Assembly (NCBI RefSeq): GCF_002632585.1
Contig: NZ_NIBV01000003.1
Location: forward strand, 62,001-126,000
DNA from: Xenorhabdus szentirmaii DSM 16338
Lineage (GTDB): Bacteria > Pseudomonadota > Gammaproteobacteria > Enterobacterales > Enterobacteriaceae
Direction: 5' to 3'
DNA: 64,000 nt
Shown: in pieces, positions 33,210 to 43,044 of the stretch
Numbering within the stretch: position 1 is the first letter of the stretch
Layout of the letters: the number at the start of each line of letters is the position of its first letter
Notes under the pieces: model-generated
Told to the model about the DNA's origin: nothing
The model's input: only the letters and a program-made list of their open reading frames with translations
The model's database searches: none
Position numbers and translations under genes: made by a program

Positions 33210-33573
33210 GGGGCTGATTCTGGATTCGACGGGATTCGCGAAACCCAAGGTGCATGCCGAGGGGCGGTTGGCCTCGTAAAAAGCCGCAAAACAATAGTCG
33301 CAAACGACGAAAAATACGCACTGGCAGCTTAATAACCTGCGCAGAGCCCTCTCTCCCTAGCCTCCGCTCTTAGGACGGGGATCAAGAGAGGTCAAACCCA
33401 AAAGAGATCGCGTGGATGCCCTGCCTGGGGTTGAAGCGTTAAATCCAATCAGGCTAGTTTGTTAGTGGCGTGTCTGTCCGCAGCTGGCAAGCGAATGTAA
33501 AGACTAGACTAAGCATGTAGTACCGAGGATGTAGGAATTTCGGACGCGGGTTCAACTCCCGCCAGCTCCACCA
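33210..33573 (+). ncRNA. ssrA: Transfer-messenger RNA
   Basis: The 5' end GGGGCTGATTCTGGATTCGA and 3' end CCGCCAGCTCCACCA form the tRNA-like domain, with the TTCAACTCCC T loop, in 364 bases. The tag frame reads ANDEKYALAA then stop (33300-33332), differing from E. coli ANDENYALAA by one residue. An intrinsic terminator follows. The 3' end is a standard integration target, and a P4-type integrase gene follows here. Confidence 0.97.
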
Positions 33574-33619
33574 AAATTCTCCATCGGTGATTACCAGAGT
33601 CATCCGATGAAGTCCTAAG

Positions 33620-33652
33620 AGCCCGCACGGCGCAAGCCCTGCGGGCTTTTTT
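33620..33652 (+). terminator. Intrinsic terminator of ssrA
   Basis: AGCCCGC and GCGGGCT pair with a GC-rich loop, followed by six T. The sequence between the tmRNA CCA and this hairpin is like that of enterobacterial ssrA. Confidence 0.85.
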
Positions 33653-33777
33653 GTGCCTTCAATTTGTCCCGCGAAGTCTGAAGCCAACTAATTAAATCCG
33701 AACCTTTTAGGCACCTTGTTAGGCACCTCGTAAAGCTTTATTGTTTTTGAGGTGCCTAAAACTATGGAAACCCGTTA

Positions 33778-35010
33778 ATGGCAAGACAAACTAAACCTCT
33801 ATCCGTTAAAGAAATCGAATCCGCCAAACCCAAGGAAGCGGACTACGTTCTCTATGATGGTGATGGCCTTGAGCTACTCATCAAATCCAGCGGGAGTAAA
33901 ATCTGGCAATTTCGCTATATTCGCCCTGTCACTAAGAAGCGCGCGAAGAAGAGCATAGGCCCCTACCCGTCAGTTACCCTTGCCGATGCCAGAAACTACC
34001 AGGCAGAGTCTCGCTCTCTCCTGGCGAAACAAATCTATCCACAAGAACATCAGCAGGAACAACTTCTCAGTTCGCTGGAAGCCAAAACCAATACTTTCCA
34101 ACTCGTAGCTGAACGTTGCTGGAATGTGAAGAAAGCCAGTGTGACAGAAGACTACGCAGAGGATATCTGGCGCTCCCTTGAGAGAGATGTCTTTCTTGCA
34201 ATTGGCGACATCAGCGTTACAGATATTAAAGCTCACACACTGGTTCAGGCTGTTCAGGCCAGAGGAGCACTGGAAACCGTCCGCCGTCTTTGCCAACGTA
34301 TAAATGAAGTTATGATATACGCCCAGAACACAGGCCTGATTGATGCTGTTCCCAGCGTTAATATAGGTAAAGCCTTCGAGAAGCCGCAGAAAAAGAACAT
34401 GCCCAGCATTCGTCCGGACCAGCTACCTCAACTGATGCAGACGATGCGTACGACCAGCATTAGCCTTTCCACACGCTGCCTGTTCATGTGGCAACTTCTT
34501 ACTATTACCCGCCCTGCCGAAGCCGCTGAGGCTCGCTGGGATGAAGTTGATTTAGAGGCACGAGAATGGAAAATTCCCGCATCACGAATGAAAATGAACC
34601 GCGACCATACTGTTCCATTGTCAAACGAAGCGATGGCTATTTTAGAAATGATGAAGCCGATGAGTAGCAATCGGGAATTCATTTTTCCAAGTCGTTTAAA
34701 ACCCACTCAATCAATGAACAGCCAAACGGTAAATGCTTCGCTCAAAAGAGCAGGATTCGGCGGCATTCTTGTATCGCATGGTTTGCGTTCAATTGCCAGT
34801 ACCGCGCTCAATGAGCAAGGTTTTCCGCCCGATGTCATTGAGGCAGCACTTGCTCATGTGGATAAGAATGAGGTTCGTCGTGCTTACAACCGTACCGATT
34901 ATCTTGAGCAGAGACGACCAATGATGCAGTGGTGGGCTGATTTTGTTATGGCTGCGGATAAGGGAAGTATCATTGTGGATGGGATAAAGGGAATGCGTTT
35001 AGTGAAGTGA
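33778..35010 (+). CDS. P4-type tyrosine site-specific integrase
   Basis: 410-residue integrase with an N-terminal arm-type-site-binding DUF4102 domain (MARQTKPLSVKEIESAKPKE), a core-binding region and a C-terminal catalytic domain. The visible catalytic residues are Arg in TITRPAEAAEARW, the HGLR box in VSHGLRSIASTAL, His in AALAHVDKNEVRRAY and the nucleophile Tyr in RAYNRTDY or nearby. Its location 200 bases after ssrA fits the many islands that use the tmRNA 3' end. It marks the left border of the accessory region; no matching right attachment site was found in the window. Confidence 0.93.
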   Translation: MARQTKPLSVKEIESAKPKEADYVLYDGDGLELLIKSSGSKIWQFRYIRPVTKKRAKKSIGPYPSVTLADARNYQAESRSLLAKQIYPQEHQQEQLLSSLEAKTNTFQLVAERCWNVKKASVTEDYAEDIWRSLERDVFLAIGDISVTDIKAHTLVQAVQARGALETVRRLCQRINEVMIYAQNTGLIDAVPSVNIGKAFEKPQKKNMPSIRPDQLPQLMQTMRTTSISLSTRCLFMWQLLTITRPAEAAEARWDEVDLEAREWKIPASRMKMNRDHTVPLSNEAMAILEMMKPMSSNREFIFPSRLKPTQSMNSQTVNASLKRAGFGGILVSHGLRSIASTALNEQGFPPDVIEAALAHVDKNEVRRAYNRTDYLEQRRPMMQWWADFVMAADKGSIIVDGIKGMRLVK

Positions 35011-35202
35011 TAAATGTACTTTAAGTCTAGCTCAGACTTTCGTTTTTCCCGACAAAAAAACATATTTTACAATGTTAAAAACCAAGCAAGAGCACCAATA
35101 ATACCATATAGTTATAATTAAAATTCAATACATCACACTCATTATAATTACAAAAATGCGGTATTAACTTTGAGCTACGAATGTTTTTGTTGGACTGACG
35201 AA

Positions 35203-35225
35203 CGATAGTTTCTATCGCATTTTTT
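35203..35225 (+). terminator. Hairpin with T tract before the ABC-3C genes
   Basis: CGATAG-TTT-CTATCG followed by CATTTTTT looks like a weak intrinsic terminator between the integrase gene and the defence operon. The rest of this 295-base spacer is AT-rich without a gene. Confidence 0.45.
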
Positions 35226-35305
35226 CAGCATCAATGCTATTGACAGTGGTAAATTAACTCAATTTCAGTTAGAAAGTACTATCGTTCAATGAGCGGAGTG
35301 AAGGG

Positions 35306-36493
35306 ATGAATAACGCGCATGAGGCTAGCGCGTCGGCCACTGGCTATCTTTATCAGTGTCGCTACGCGTTGCTAAAAGGACTGGAAGCTACTCTGGATTC
35401 ACCGGAGCTTAGGATTTCAATTGAAAAGTTTGATGATATAGCTTTTGAGGCAAATGGCTTACCTATTCATCTAATCCAGACCAAACATCACAAAGCCAAA
35501 ACAGGAAAACTGAATGACAGCAGCACTGACCTTTGGAAAACACTACTCATTTGGATAAAAAGTGCTACTGCCGATAACAGCGGTTACTCAAGAACTCGTT
35601 ACTACCTAATTACAACTGGCTCGGCACCTTCTAATTCAGCCTCTGTTCTATTACGAATAGAAAGTCGCAACGAGGCTCAAGCCGATGCTTTGTTACTTGC
35701 GACTGCAAAAAGTTCAAATAACCGTGCGCTACAAGAAGCTTTCAACGCTTATAAGCATTTACCAGAGGAGGCTCGACTCGCTCTGTTAAGATCAATATAT
35801 GTGCTTGATGATTCTCCTTCGATTACCGACGTTAAACAAGATATTTACCGACAATTGCATCGTGCTGTAGGAAGAGAGCATATCGAAATTTTCGCCGAGC
35901 GTTTAGAAGGCTGGTGGTTCGATCAAGTGATAAGTATGCTCAGTGGCAATGGCATGGACAGCATCCCAGTAATGGCTATTGAATCCCGTATTGATGAATT
36001 GCGTGAGGAGTTTCGACGCTCCTCCCTGCCAGTTGATTTTCGAACATCGTCTCCCCCTCTAGAAGTGATTGCTCAGCTAGACAGTCGACCATTTGTCCAT
36101 CAGTTACGTAAGATAAATCTCGGCTCAACCCGTATTGAGTATGCTATCCGTGATTATTACCGAGCTTCAGAGCAACGATCAAAATGGGTAAGAGAAGAAT
36201 TATTGATTAATGATGAGCTTAAAACCTTCGAACAGGAGCTGATAGAGGCCTGGCAACCACGATTTGCTGCACAGCAAGACAATTTGCTAGCCGACAGTGA
36301 TGAGGCAGATCGTGTACGTTCCGGGCGGGACCTGTTCACATGGGCCGAACAGAACGCATGCTTCCCTCTTCGCAGCCTCCGCGAACGTTTTCTTACCCAT
36401 GGAAGCTACCATATTTTGGCTAACCGATACGCAGTGGGGTGGCACCCTGATTACATGCAAGATTATTATGATGAACAACAAGGAGAGGACTGA
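35306..36493 (+). CDS. ABC-3C system effector: Cap4-like nuclease domain with C-terminal coupling domain
   Basis: 395-residue protein, first of three tightly linked genes. The N-terminal part (about residues 10-65) reads GYLYQCRYALLKGLE, then EKFDDIAFE and IHLIQTKHH; the D...QxK arrangement is that of PD-(D/E)xK restriction-like nucleases of the Cap4/Mrr type. The C-terminal half is helical and ends in a segment rich in aromatic residues (HGSYHILANRYAVGWHPDY), as in the C-terminal domains of ABC three-component (ABC-3C) conflict systems. In that family the effector is unleashed by the ATPase through a middle protein. The gene is intact. That it cuts nucleic acid is inferred from the motif. 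Confidence 0.75.
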   Translation: MNNAHEASASATGYLYQCRYALLKGLEATLDSPELRISIEKFDDIAFEANGLPIHLIQTKHHKAKTGKLNDSSTDLWKTLLIWIKSATADNSGYSRTRYYLITTGSAPSNSASVLLRIESRNEAQADALLLATAKSSNNRALQEAFNAYKHLPEEARLALLRSIYVLDDSPSITDVKQDIYRQLHRAVGREHIEIFAERLEGWWFDQVISMLSGNGMDSIPVMAIESRIDELREEFRRSSLPVDFRTSSPPLEVIAQLDSRPFVHQLRKINLGSTRIEYAIRDYYRASEQRSKWVREELLINDELKTFEQELIEAWQPRFAAQQDNLLADSDEADRVRSGRDLFTWAEQNACFPLRSLRERFLTHGSYHILANRYAVGWHPDYMQDYYDEQQGED

Positions 36494-36495
36494 TT

Positions 36496-36996
36496 ATGCA
36501 GCCTTGGTCTTCCCGTCCCCTCGAGGAGAGCTATCTCTTCAATCCAGCTTTCTGTGTATTGCTTATTGCCAATACATCGTCAGAATTTACTAAAAAAACC
36601 GGTTGCCCTTTACCCTTTGCATTAGCCTTTATGATCCTCCCAATAATTCTGCATCAGAAAACACGCAAAGCGCTGCCCGCGACAACAGTTACGTCACTCA
36701 TGACCTGGAGTCAGGACAACCGAGAAATAATGGTTAACTTTCCCGAAAGAGTTAGACGGCTAAATGCCATTACCCGCGAGAGTATATTATTCGGTGTAGG
36801 GCTAAGCGCTCTTTGCCTAGATGAAAATGGTGACATAATGAAAGGATCTAAGTTACGTTCTCCCACAGAAAAACGAACGCCACTGATTACTCAGGAAGTA
36901 GGAGAATGTATTGAGCGTGCATCATTTCTAGGACGTTGGCTTGCTAGTGCTGGCACAACGGCGACTATATACGCTGCCTGGGGGATAGCACCATGA
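36496..36996 (+). CDS. ABC-3C system middle component
   Basis: 166-residue protein between the nuclease-type effector and the DUF3732 ATPase. It starts two bases after the first gene and overlaps the third by four (ATGA). The sequence SSRPLEESYLFNPAFCVLLI, the FALAFMILPIILHQKTRKALP block and the C-terminal FLGRWLASAGTTATIYAAWGI are typical of the small middle component that couples ATPase and effector in ABC-3C operons. It probably has a winged-helix-like scaffold role with no catalysis. The identification depends strongly on the operon setting. Confidence 0.75.
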   Translation: MQPWSSRPLEESYLFNPAFCVLLIANTSSEFTKKTGCPLPFALAFMILPIILHQKTRKALPATTVTSLMTWSQDNREIMVNFPERVRRLNAITRESILFGVGLSALCLDENGDIMKGSKLRSPTEKRTPLITQEVGECIERASFLGRWLASAGTTATIYAAWGIAP

Positions 36997-38930
36997 GTCT
37001 TCAGATAGCCAGCCTAGTGATTTACAATCACGAGGGAGAACGGCGTGAAATTACATTTCATCCCAGCCAACTAAACATTTTAACCGGTGCATCGAAAACG
37101 GGTAAATCAGCCATTATTGATATTATTGATTACGTTACCGGGCGAAGCGAATGCTACGTAGCCGATGGCGTTATTCGTAAGTGTACGCAATGGTATGGGA
37201 TTCTTTTTCAACTAAATGAAAGCCAAATTTTTATAGCACGACGCAATCCTGATCCAGGTACACAGTCTCACGGCGACATTTATATTGCCCGAGGAAGTTC
37301 CTTGGTCATTCCTGACGGCAATACTCTCTACAAAAATACCACGGTCAACGCTGTGGAGAAATTTTTAGGAACGACAATTGGCATCAATGAAAACGAACAT
37401 CGTCCTCCAAGTCCTACACGCCCATCTCTTGAAGCAAATTTTCGTCACGCGCTTCTTTTTTGTTTCCAAGACCAGAATGATATTGATAGCAAACAACGTC
37501 TCTTTCATCGGCAGGATGATGGTTTTATAGCGCAGGCTATACGAGATACCCTCCCTTATTTTCTTGGCGCGATGGATGAAGAGCGGCTTCTTCAACAAGC
37601 TCAGTTGGATGACGCGCGAAAATTACTACGTCAGCTTGAAAGATTGGTACGTGAAGCTGATTCGCTGGACGATACTACATTTCCGCGTGCCAGAGCATTG
37701 CTGGAAGAGGCTAAAATGGCAGGGCTTGCTGACGACAGAACCGTAGTTACAAGCCATGAGACATGCGTGTCTTTGCTTCAAAGTTTGAGCGAACGAGGGG
37801 TATTTTCAGATATAGCAGTATTAAGTGATCATGATGAAATACTGGCGCGACTGCGCTCAGAACGTCAGGGTCTGCGCACTGAACTTGAGAGACTCAACAT
37901 CGAGATTCGCGAAACTCGGGCGTTTACCTCAGAATCAACTGGTTATGAACGTGAAGCGCGAGAACAACGAGCAAGGCTCAGTATAGTAAATCTGATAAAG
38001 TGCTCAGATGAACTGCATTTCTGCCCTCTTTGTCAAAGCCACCTCGAAAACCCTCCTCCTTCTGTTGTTCAACTTAACCATTCTCTCAATGAACTGAGCC
38101 TACAACTAGAAGCGGTAGAAGCAGAGAACCCAAGGCTCCAGAAACGTTTAGCAGATCTCCAAGCCCAGGAAAGCACTCTGATTAACGATCTTCGGGAGAA
38201 TCAGAGAAAAATCGATGATTGCATAAAGCAGACTGAATATCTGCAAGTACAGCAGGAAAACTTTATGCTGCAAGCACGGATCTTGGGTAAAATTGCTCAG
38301 TATCTTGAAACTGTCAAAGATACAAATCAGCAATCTGGTCTTCGTAACCACTTAGAAAAGCAACTACTCACTGTAAGTCTCCTTGAAAAAAGGCTGGATC
38401 CTATTGCAGTACGAGAGAAGCTCGCTGCTTTTCTAAATATAATTGGCCGTTACATGACCGAATATTCAGATCTTCTCGATCTTGAACATCAGGGCAGCAA
38501 CCTGCGTCTAGACATACGAAAACTCACTGTAGTGGCTGATACTTTGGACGGGCCGGTACCGCTTTTCCGTATGGGAAGCGGGGAAAATTGGGTCGGATAC
38601 CATATTCTGGCACATCTCGCCCTTCATCGCTGGTTCCGTCAAAAAAAACGTCCAGTCCCAGGATTTTTAATCCTCGACCAGCCATCCCAAGCACATTATC
38701 CACCTGAAAAAGATAATGATGGGTCGATTGCATCTTTGAGGAATGAAGATCAGAACGCAGTGAATCGGTTATTCAGCCTAATCAACCACGCTGCTCAAAC
38801 GCTCGCCCCTGATTTACAGATCATAGTTATGGACCATGCTGACCTCAAAGATGACTGGTTCCAGACTGCAGTCTCTGAGCGCTGGCGGAATGGCGTAAAA
38901 CTTATTCCTACAAGCTGGATAACTCCTTAG
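36993..38930 (+). CDS. ABC-3C system ATPase, Rad50-like (DUF3732)
   Basis: 645-residue SMC/Rad50-type ATPase. Walker A GASKTGKSAII lies at residues 31-41; long coiled coils flank a CPLC zinc-hook-like pair near residue 345; the signature GSGENWVGYH and the Walker B strand GFLILDQPSQAHYP are near the C-terminus, followed by a VMDHADL H-loop. This domain order with a broken-off PSQ motif is characteristic of DUF3732 proteins. In ABC-3C systems this subunit is thought to sense invading DNA or its intermediates and trigger the effector encoded two genes upstream. The gene is intact. Confidence 0.85.
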   Translation: MSLQIASLVIYNHEGERREITFHPSQLNILTGASKTGKSAIIDIIDYVTGRSECYVADGVIRKCTQWYGILFQLNESQIFIARRNPDPGTQSHGDIYIARGSSLVIPDGNTLYKNTTVNAVEKFLGTTIGINENEHRPPSPTRPSLEANFRHALLFCFQDQNDIDSKQRLFHRQDDGFIAQAIRDTLPYFLGAMDEERLLQQAQLDDARKLLRQLERLVREADSLDDTTFPRARALLEEAKMAGLADDRTVVTSHETCVSLLQSLSERGVFSDIAVLSDHDEILARLRSERQGLRTELERLNIEIRETRAFTSESTGYEREAREQRARLSIVNLIKCSDELHFCPLCQSHLENPPPSVVQLNHSLNELSLQLEAVEAENPRLQKRLADLQAQESTLINDLRENQRKIDDCIKQTEYLQVQQENFMLQARILGKIAQYLETVKDTNQQSGLRNHLEKQLLTVSLLEKRLDPIAVREKLAAFLNIIGRYMTEYSDLLDLEHQGSNLRLDIRKLTVVADTLDGPVPLFRMGSGENWVGYHILAHLALHRWFRQKKRPVPGFLILDQPSQAHYPPEKDNDGSIASLRNEDQNAVNRLFSLINHAAQTLAPDLQIIVMDHADLKDDWFQTAVSERWRNGVKLIPTSWITP

Positions 38931-39241
38931 AGGTAATAGCAATGCGTAAATACAAGTCCCTATGGTGCTTATTCCCGAGAGGAATAAGACCGAAATAAGT
39001 AAGTAGAATTGTTACTGTCTGGTGGTTGGAGTGAAAAGGAGTTGGCTGGAACAACGACATATAGGAGGTCGAATTTATTAATATGAAGGCCCAAAGAAGG
39101 CAAGGACTAACTCTGCATGCAAGTATTTATAGCGATATACAAACCTAAGCCCGTTATTAATTATCGCTTGCTGCTATGTTGTACCAGCTCACTAAATTAA
39201 GCAAAACCATGAAAAAAACGATTTAGCTTATAAGGATTATT
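38931..39241. other. Spacer between ABC-3C and Gabija modules
   Basis: No gene is visible. CTTATTCC (38968-38975) and GGAATAAG (38981-38988) form a perfect 8-bp hairpin without a T tract, possibly the end of the first operon. An AAGGATTATTATG context precedes the next reading frame. Confidence 0.5.
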
Positions 39242-41018
39242 ATGTATTTTGCAAATTTAAAGATACTCAACTTTCGTAATTTTGAGTCAGTTGATATCCC
39301 TCTGACCGGCAACATAGTCTTGCTTGGCGAGAACCGAGTCGGTAAAAGTAATTAGCGATTCGCTTAGTTATTTATCTCACGCTGCCAGATTCACTGAGGC
39401 AACTAAAATTATCTGACTTCTGGGACGGTTGTGACCTATCCAAAAACCCACAAATCGAAGTGCATCTGGATTTTGCCGATTTCGACAGTGACCCTTTACT
39501 TTCAGCGCTATTAACCGATTTTCGTATCGCAGAGAATCCGGCAGTGGCAAGAATGAGCTATGTTTTCCGTAAAAAAGATGAAATTGCTGGAGAACCTCAG
39601 TCAAGTGAGGATTGCGAGTTTATTGTTTATGGTGGCGGTCAAGAGTCACGCACGATTGCCAGCCGCGTCCGGCGTCGAATAGCCATCGATATGCTGGATG
39701 CTTTACGCGATGCAGAAGCACAGCTTGCTTCTTGGAGAAACTCCCCACTACGCCCATTACTAGAAGATGCATTCGCATCATTAAGCCGCTCCGATCTGGA
39801 CAGAGTCGCAAACAGCCTTGAATCAGCAACAGAGACGATGGAAAGTTTCCCTTCAATAAAGTCCCTAGGAGATTCTCTGCGTGGAGGCATCATCGACCTA
39901 GCAGGTACCGCACATGATCTCAACGCACGTCTCCGATTTGCACCTGCTGACCCTCTTAGATTAATGCGCTCGTTATCAATGTTCATTGATGACGGAAAGA
40001 GAGGAATCACTGAAGCGAGTCTTGGGTCTGCAAACGTGGCACTGATATCACTGAAGCTTGCTGAGTTTGCCTGGCGCCGCGCAAAGAATGAAAGAAATTT
40101 CTCACTGCTCTGTATTGAAGAACCTGAAGCGCACCTTCATCCACAGCTACAGCGAGCTGTCTTTGAAAAGCTTTTTAATAATCCAGATACAGCTCAAGCT
40201 CTGATTGTAACTAGCCACTCCCCAACACTGGCGACTATTGCCCCTCTCCGTTCTGTAGTTCGTCTTTGGCGCAGTGAAGATGGACGTTCGCACGCATTTT
40301 CGCTTACTCATCTACCTGTCACTAGTGATGAACTTGACGATATCGAACGCTATCTAACGGAAACACGTTCTGAGCTTCTCTTTGCGAAGGGGTCATTTTT
40401 GTGGAAGGGGATGCTGAAGAGGTTTTGCTACCGAGCTTCGCTGAATCCATTGGATATAATCTTGACCAGCTTGGGATTACGGTATGTAACGTAGCAGAGG
40501 TGAATTTTGAACCTTATGTAAAACTTACAGCCAGCCTAAGAATACCCTTTGCTGTAATCACCGATTGGGATCCCCTAGACGGAACAAAGCAACCCTTGGG
40601 TAAAAATCGTTCAATCAGTATTTGGGATGCATATTGTTCAGTCAGGCCTGAAGCCCCAAAGTTCACACCTGAAAATATAACTTGGTTGAAAGCAGTAACT
40701 TTTGATGAGTGCAATCCTTGCTTCAGAGATAGAAGTATCTTTTTAAACTCATTAACTTTCGAAATAGCTATAGCCAATACGCCAGGTCTAAAGGAAGCAC
40801 TTTTGGATATTCTCGATGAACAGGGATTTGGTGCATTGCGCTCATCCAGAATTAAGTCATGGCGTTCAGGTCAGCCTGTAGTCCCGGCACAACTTCTAAC
40901 AATGGTTTCTGACGTTGGTAAGGGGCGACTGGCAGCCAAGCTCAAGAAAAAAGCACCTGGTCTGACGCCACCGGAATACATTTCAGCGGCCATTCATTAT
41001 GTCACATCCAATGTTTAA
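39242..41018 (+). pseudogene. gajA: Gabija GajA, OLD-family nuclease (two frameshifts)
   Basis: Restored, this is an about 592-residue class 2 OLD nuclease: an N-terminal ABC-type ATPase (GENRVGKSN Walker A, LLCIEEPEAHLHPQ Walker B, VTSHSPTLATIAPL) and a C-terminal TOPRIM nuclease (VEGDAEEVLLPSF, then ITDWDPLDGT). Two single-base losses break it: one at 39351-39354 just after Walker A (AATTAGCG where AATTTAGCG would stay open), and one in the G run at 40389-40392 just before the TOPRIM glutamate. With the next gene it forms the Gabija pair, in which GajA cuts phage DNA. As written it cannot produce a full protein; sequencing error in short homopolymers is an alternative. Confidence 0.85.
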
Positions 41019-42757
41019 CCGGCCCGCGCTGGCACAGGCGCTGAAAGAGCTCATGCCTAATAAAGAGCAGTACGATGCAGCTATTGAAACTGGCCACTGT
41101 GTAGTCGTTGCCGGACCGGGCAGTGGAAAAACAAAAACGCTCACTACTGCTATGGCGCGGGCTCTTATAGATGATGTTATGGATCCACGAGGCGTGGCGT
41201 GTATCACTTATAATAATGAGGTGTGCAGCAGAGCTCGAGAAACGATTAACCGACTTTGGTGTTGCAAACAGCGAAAGAAACTTTATTGGCACCGTACACA
41301 GCTTCGCACTTAACCAAGTAATTATCCCTTACTCGCGGTGCATACCAAATCTACTGCCAAAAGATTTTCGTGTGGCTACAAGGAATGAGTGTCGTACAGC
41401 TGTAGAAGAAGCTTATAAAACATTATTCGGCAATAGCGGGGATCCCCATGCACGCTGGCGTTTTGCTGAAGAGAAACGACGTCGGGATGTGAATCGTCTT
41501 TTACCTGTCTGGCAGAATAAAAACCCTGAACTGGCAAAATTCATAGAAACTTACGAGGCTGAACTCCGACGTTCTGGCCTGATTGACTTTGATGATATGC
41601 CACTCATCGCTTTTCGTATGATCAACGAACATATTTGGATTCGTAATGCAATTCAGTCTCGCTATCCTGTTTTGTTTGTAGACGAATATCAGGATCTTGG
41701 TTGTGTCCTTCATGAGCTTGTACTGCTTCTTTGCTTTGAAGGTGGGATTAGGCTATTCGCGGTTGGTGATGCTGATCAGTCAATCTATGGATTCAATGGA
41801 GCAAATCCGAGCTTACTCGAAAGCCTCCAATCACTAAAAGATGTGAAGACTTTCAGGCTCCGATTCAACTATCGCTCCGGCTCGAAAATTATCAGAGCAT
41901 CACTGGGCGCTCTTGGTGAAGAAAGGGATTACCGCGGCCCCTCTGGTACGGCTGAGGGGGAATTGGGGTTTCATTCAGTAAATGGTGATTATGATTCGCA
42001 GGCCCATTATATCGCTAAAAAATTGTTACCCTCATTAACTAAACGCGGTTTTCAACTTGAGCGAATTGGATTGCTTTACCGTGCAGCTTGGTTGGGAGAC
42101 AAACTTGTGGATGCACTTCAAGCAGAAAACATTGCCCTAATTCGTGCTGACAGTAATGCTTTGATAAAACGCAATTCCCGCCTAGCGCGCTTTATAGAGG
42201 CCTGTAGCCAATGGGTTACGGGTGGTTGGAAAGAAGCTTCACCATCATTTAACCAGTTGCTGGGTCAAGCTCTTTCAATAGCTTACGGTCGGAGCGTAAA
42301 CCAAGCTGAAGAACAAAATATTACTATTCAACTCATCAATTTTTTACGAAACGGAATTGAACGGAGCGAAACTGCTCATCAGTGGCTTAAACGGTTATAC
42401 ACTGAACTTATTATTAAATGGCAGTTGCTTTCTCAGAACAATTTCCAAGAGTGGGAAGTTTGTGCTGAGTTATTACAACGGACTGATCCTGACAGGAGCC
42501 TGGATATGACTCTGGAAATCTTTGCAGGAAAAGTGGATGGCGCTGGGAGAGTAATATTAAGCACTCTTCACAGTGCTAAAGGTCGTGAATTTGACGTTGC
42601 CATTATGTATGGCGTTAATAGCTATGACTTCCCAAGTAAACGCGACTGCATAACAATACATACAATGCGGGAAGCCCGCCGACTGTTTTATGTTGGCGTC
42701 ACACGACCACGGAAAGAACTGCATATGGTTTACGAAAAAGGGAAACATTCTCCATGA
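40999..42757 (+). pseudogene. gajB: Gabija GajB, UvrD-like helicase (one frameshift)
   Basis: Superfamily 1 helicase-like protein of about 586 residues once repaired. Motif I AGPGSGKTKTL, motif II FVDEYQDLG, motif III GDADQSIYGFNGA, then FNYRSG, STLHSAKGREFDVAIM and LFYVGVTRPRKEL are all present. An extra G at 41220-41221 shifts the frame between residues of ITYNNE and CAAELEKR, leaving the Walker A on a 104-codon piece. The start overlaps the end of gajA by 20 bases, a coupling usual for Gabija. In Gabija GajB binds GajA and senses DNA ends or nucleotide loss; here the system is presumably inactive unless the shift is an artefact. Confidence 0.85.
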
Positions 42758-43044
42758 CTAAATGAAATTTTTCATCGCAGCCAGAGAGAATAGAATCACA
42801 TCTACATTCAATAGGTTTTCGCCAATTCAAAAACAGCACTATGAATAATATTTTTATTTATTAAACCGGGGGGGAGAGGAGGATTACTTTACTTCCCCGC
42901 AGCAACCCCCTTCCCCTACATACTTCCACTTTGTTGTTAAAACGGACAAAGCACTTATTCCGTAATAAATAGACAAATAGGATAAGGTCAATCTTCTAGC
43001 AATCATTAAAAAATTAGCAAAACTTTTGTGCTACAGTTATGGCT

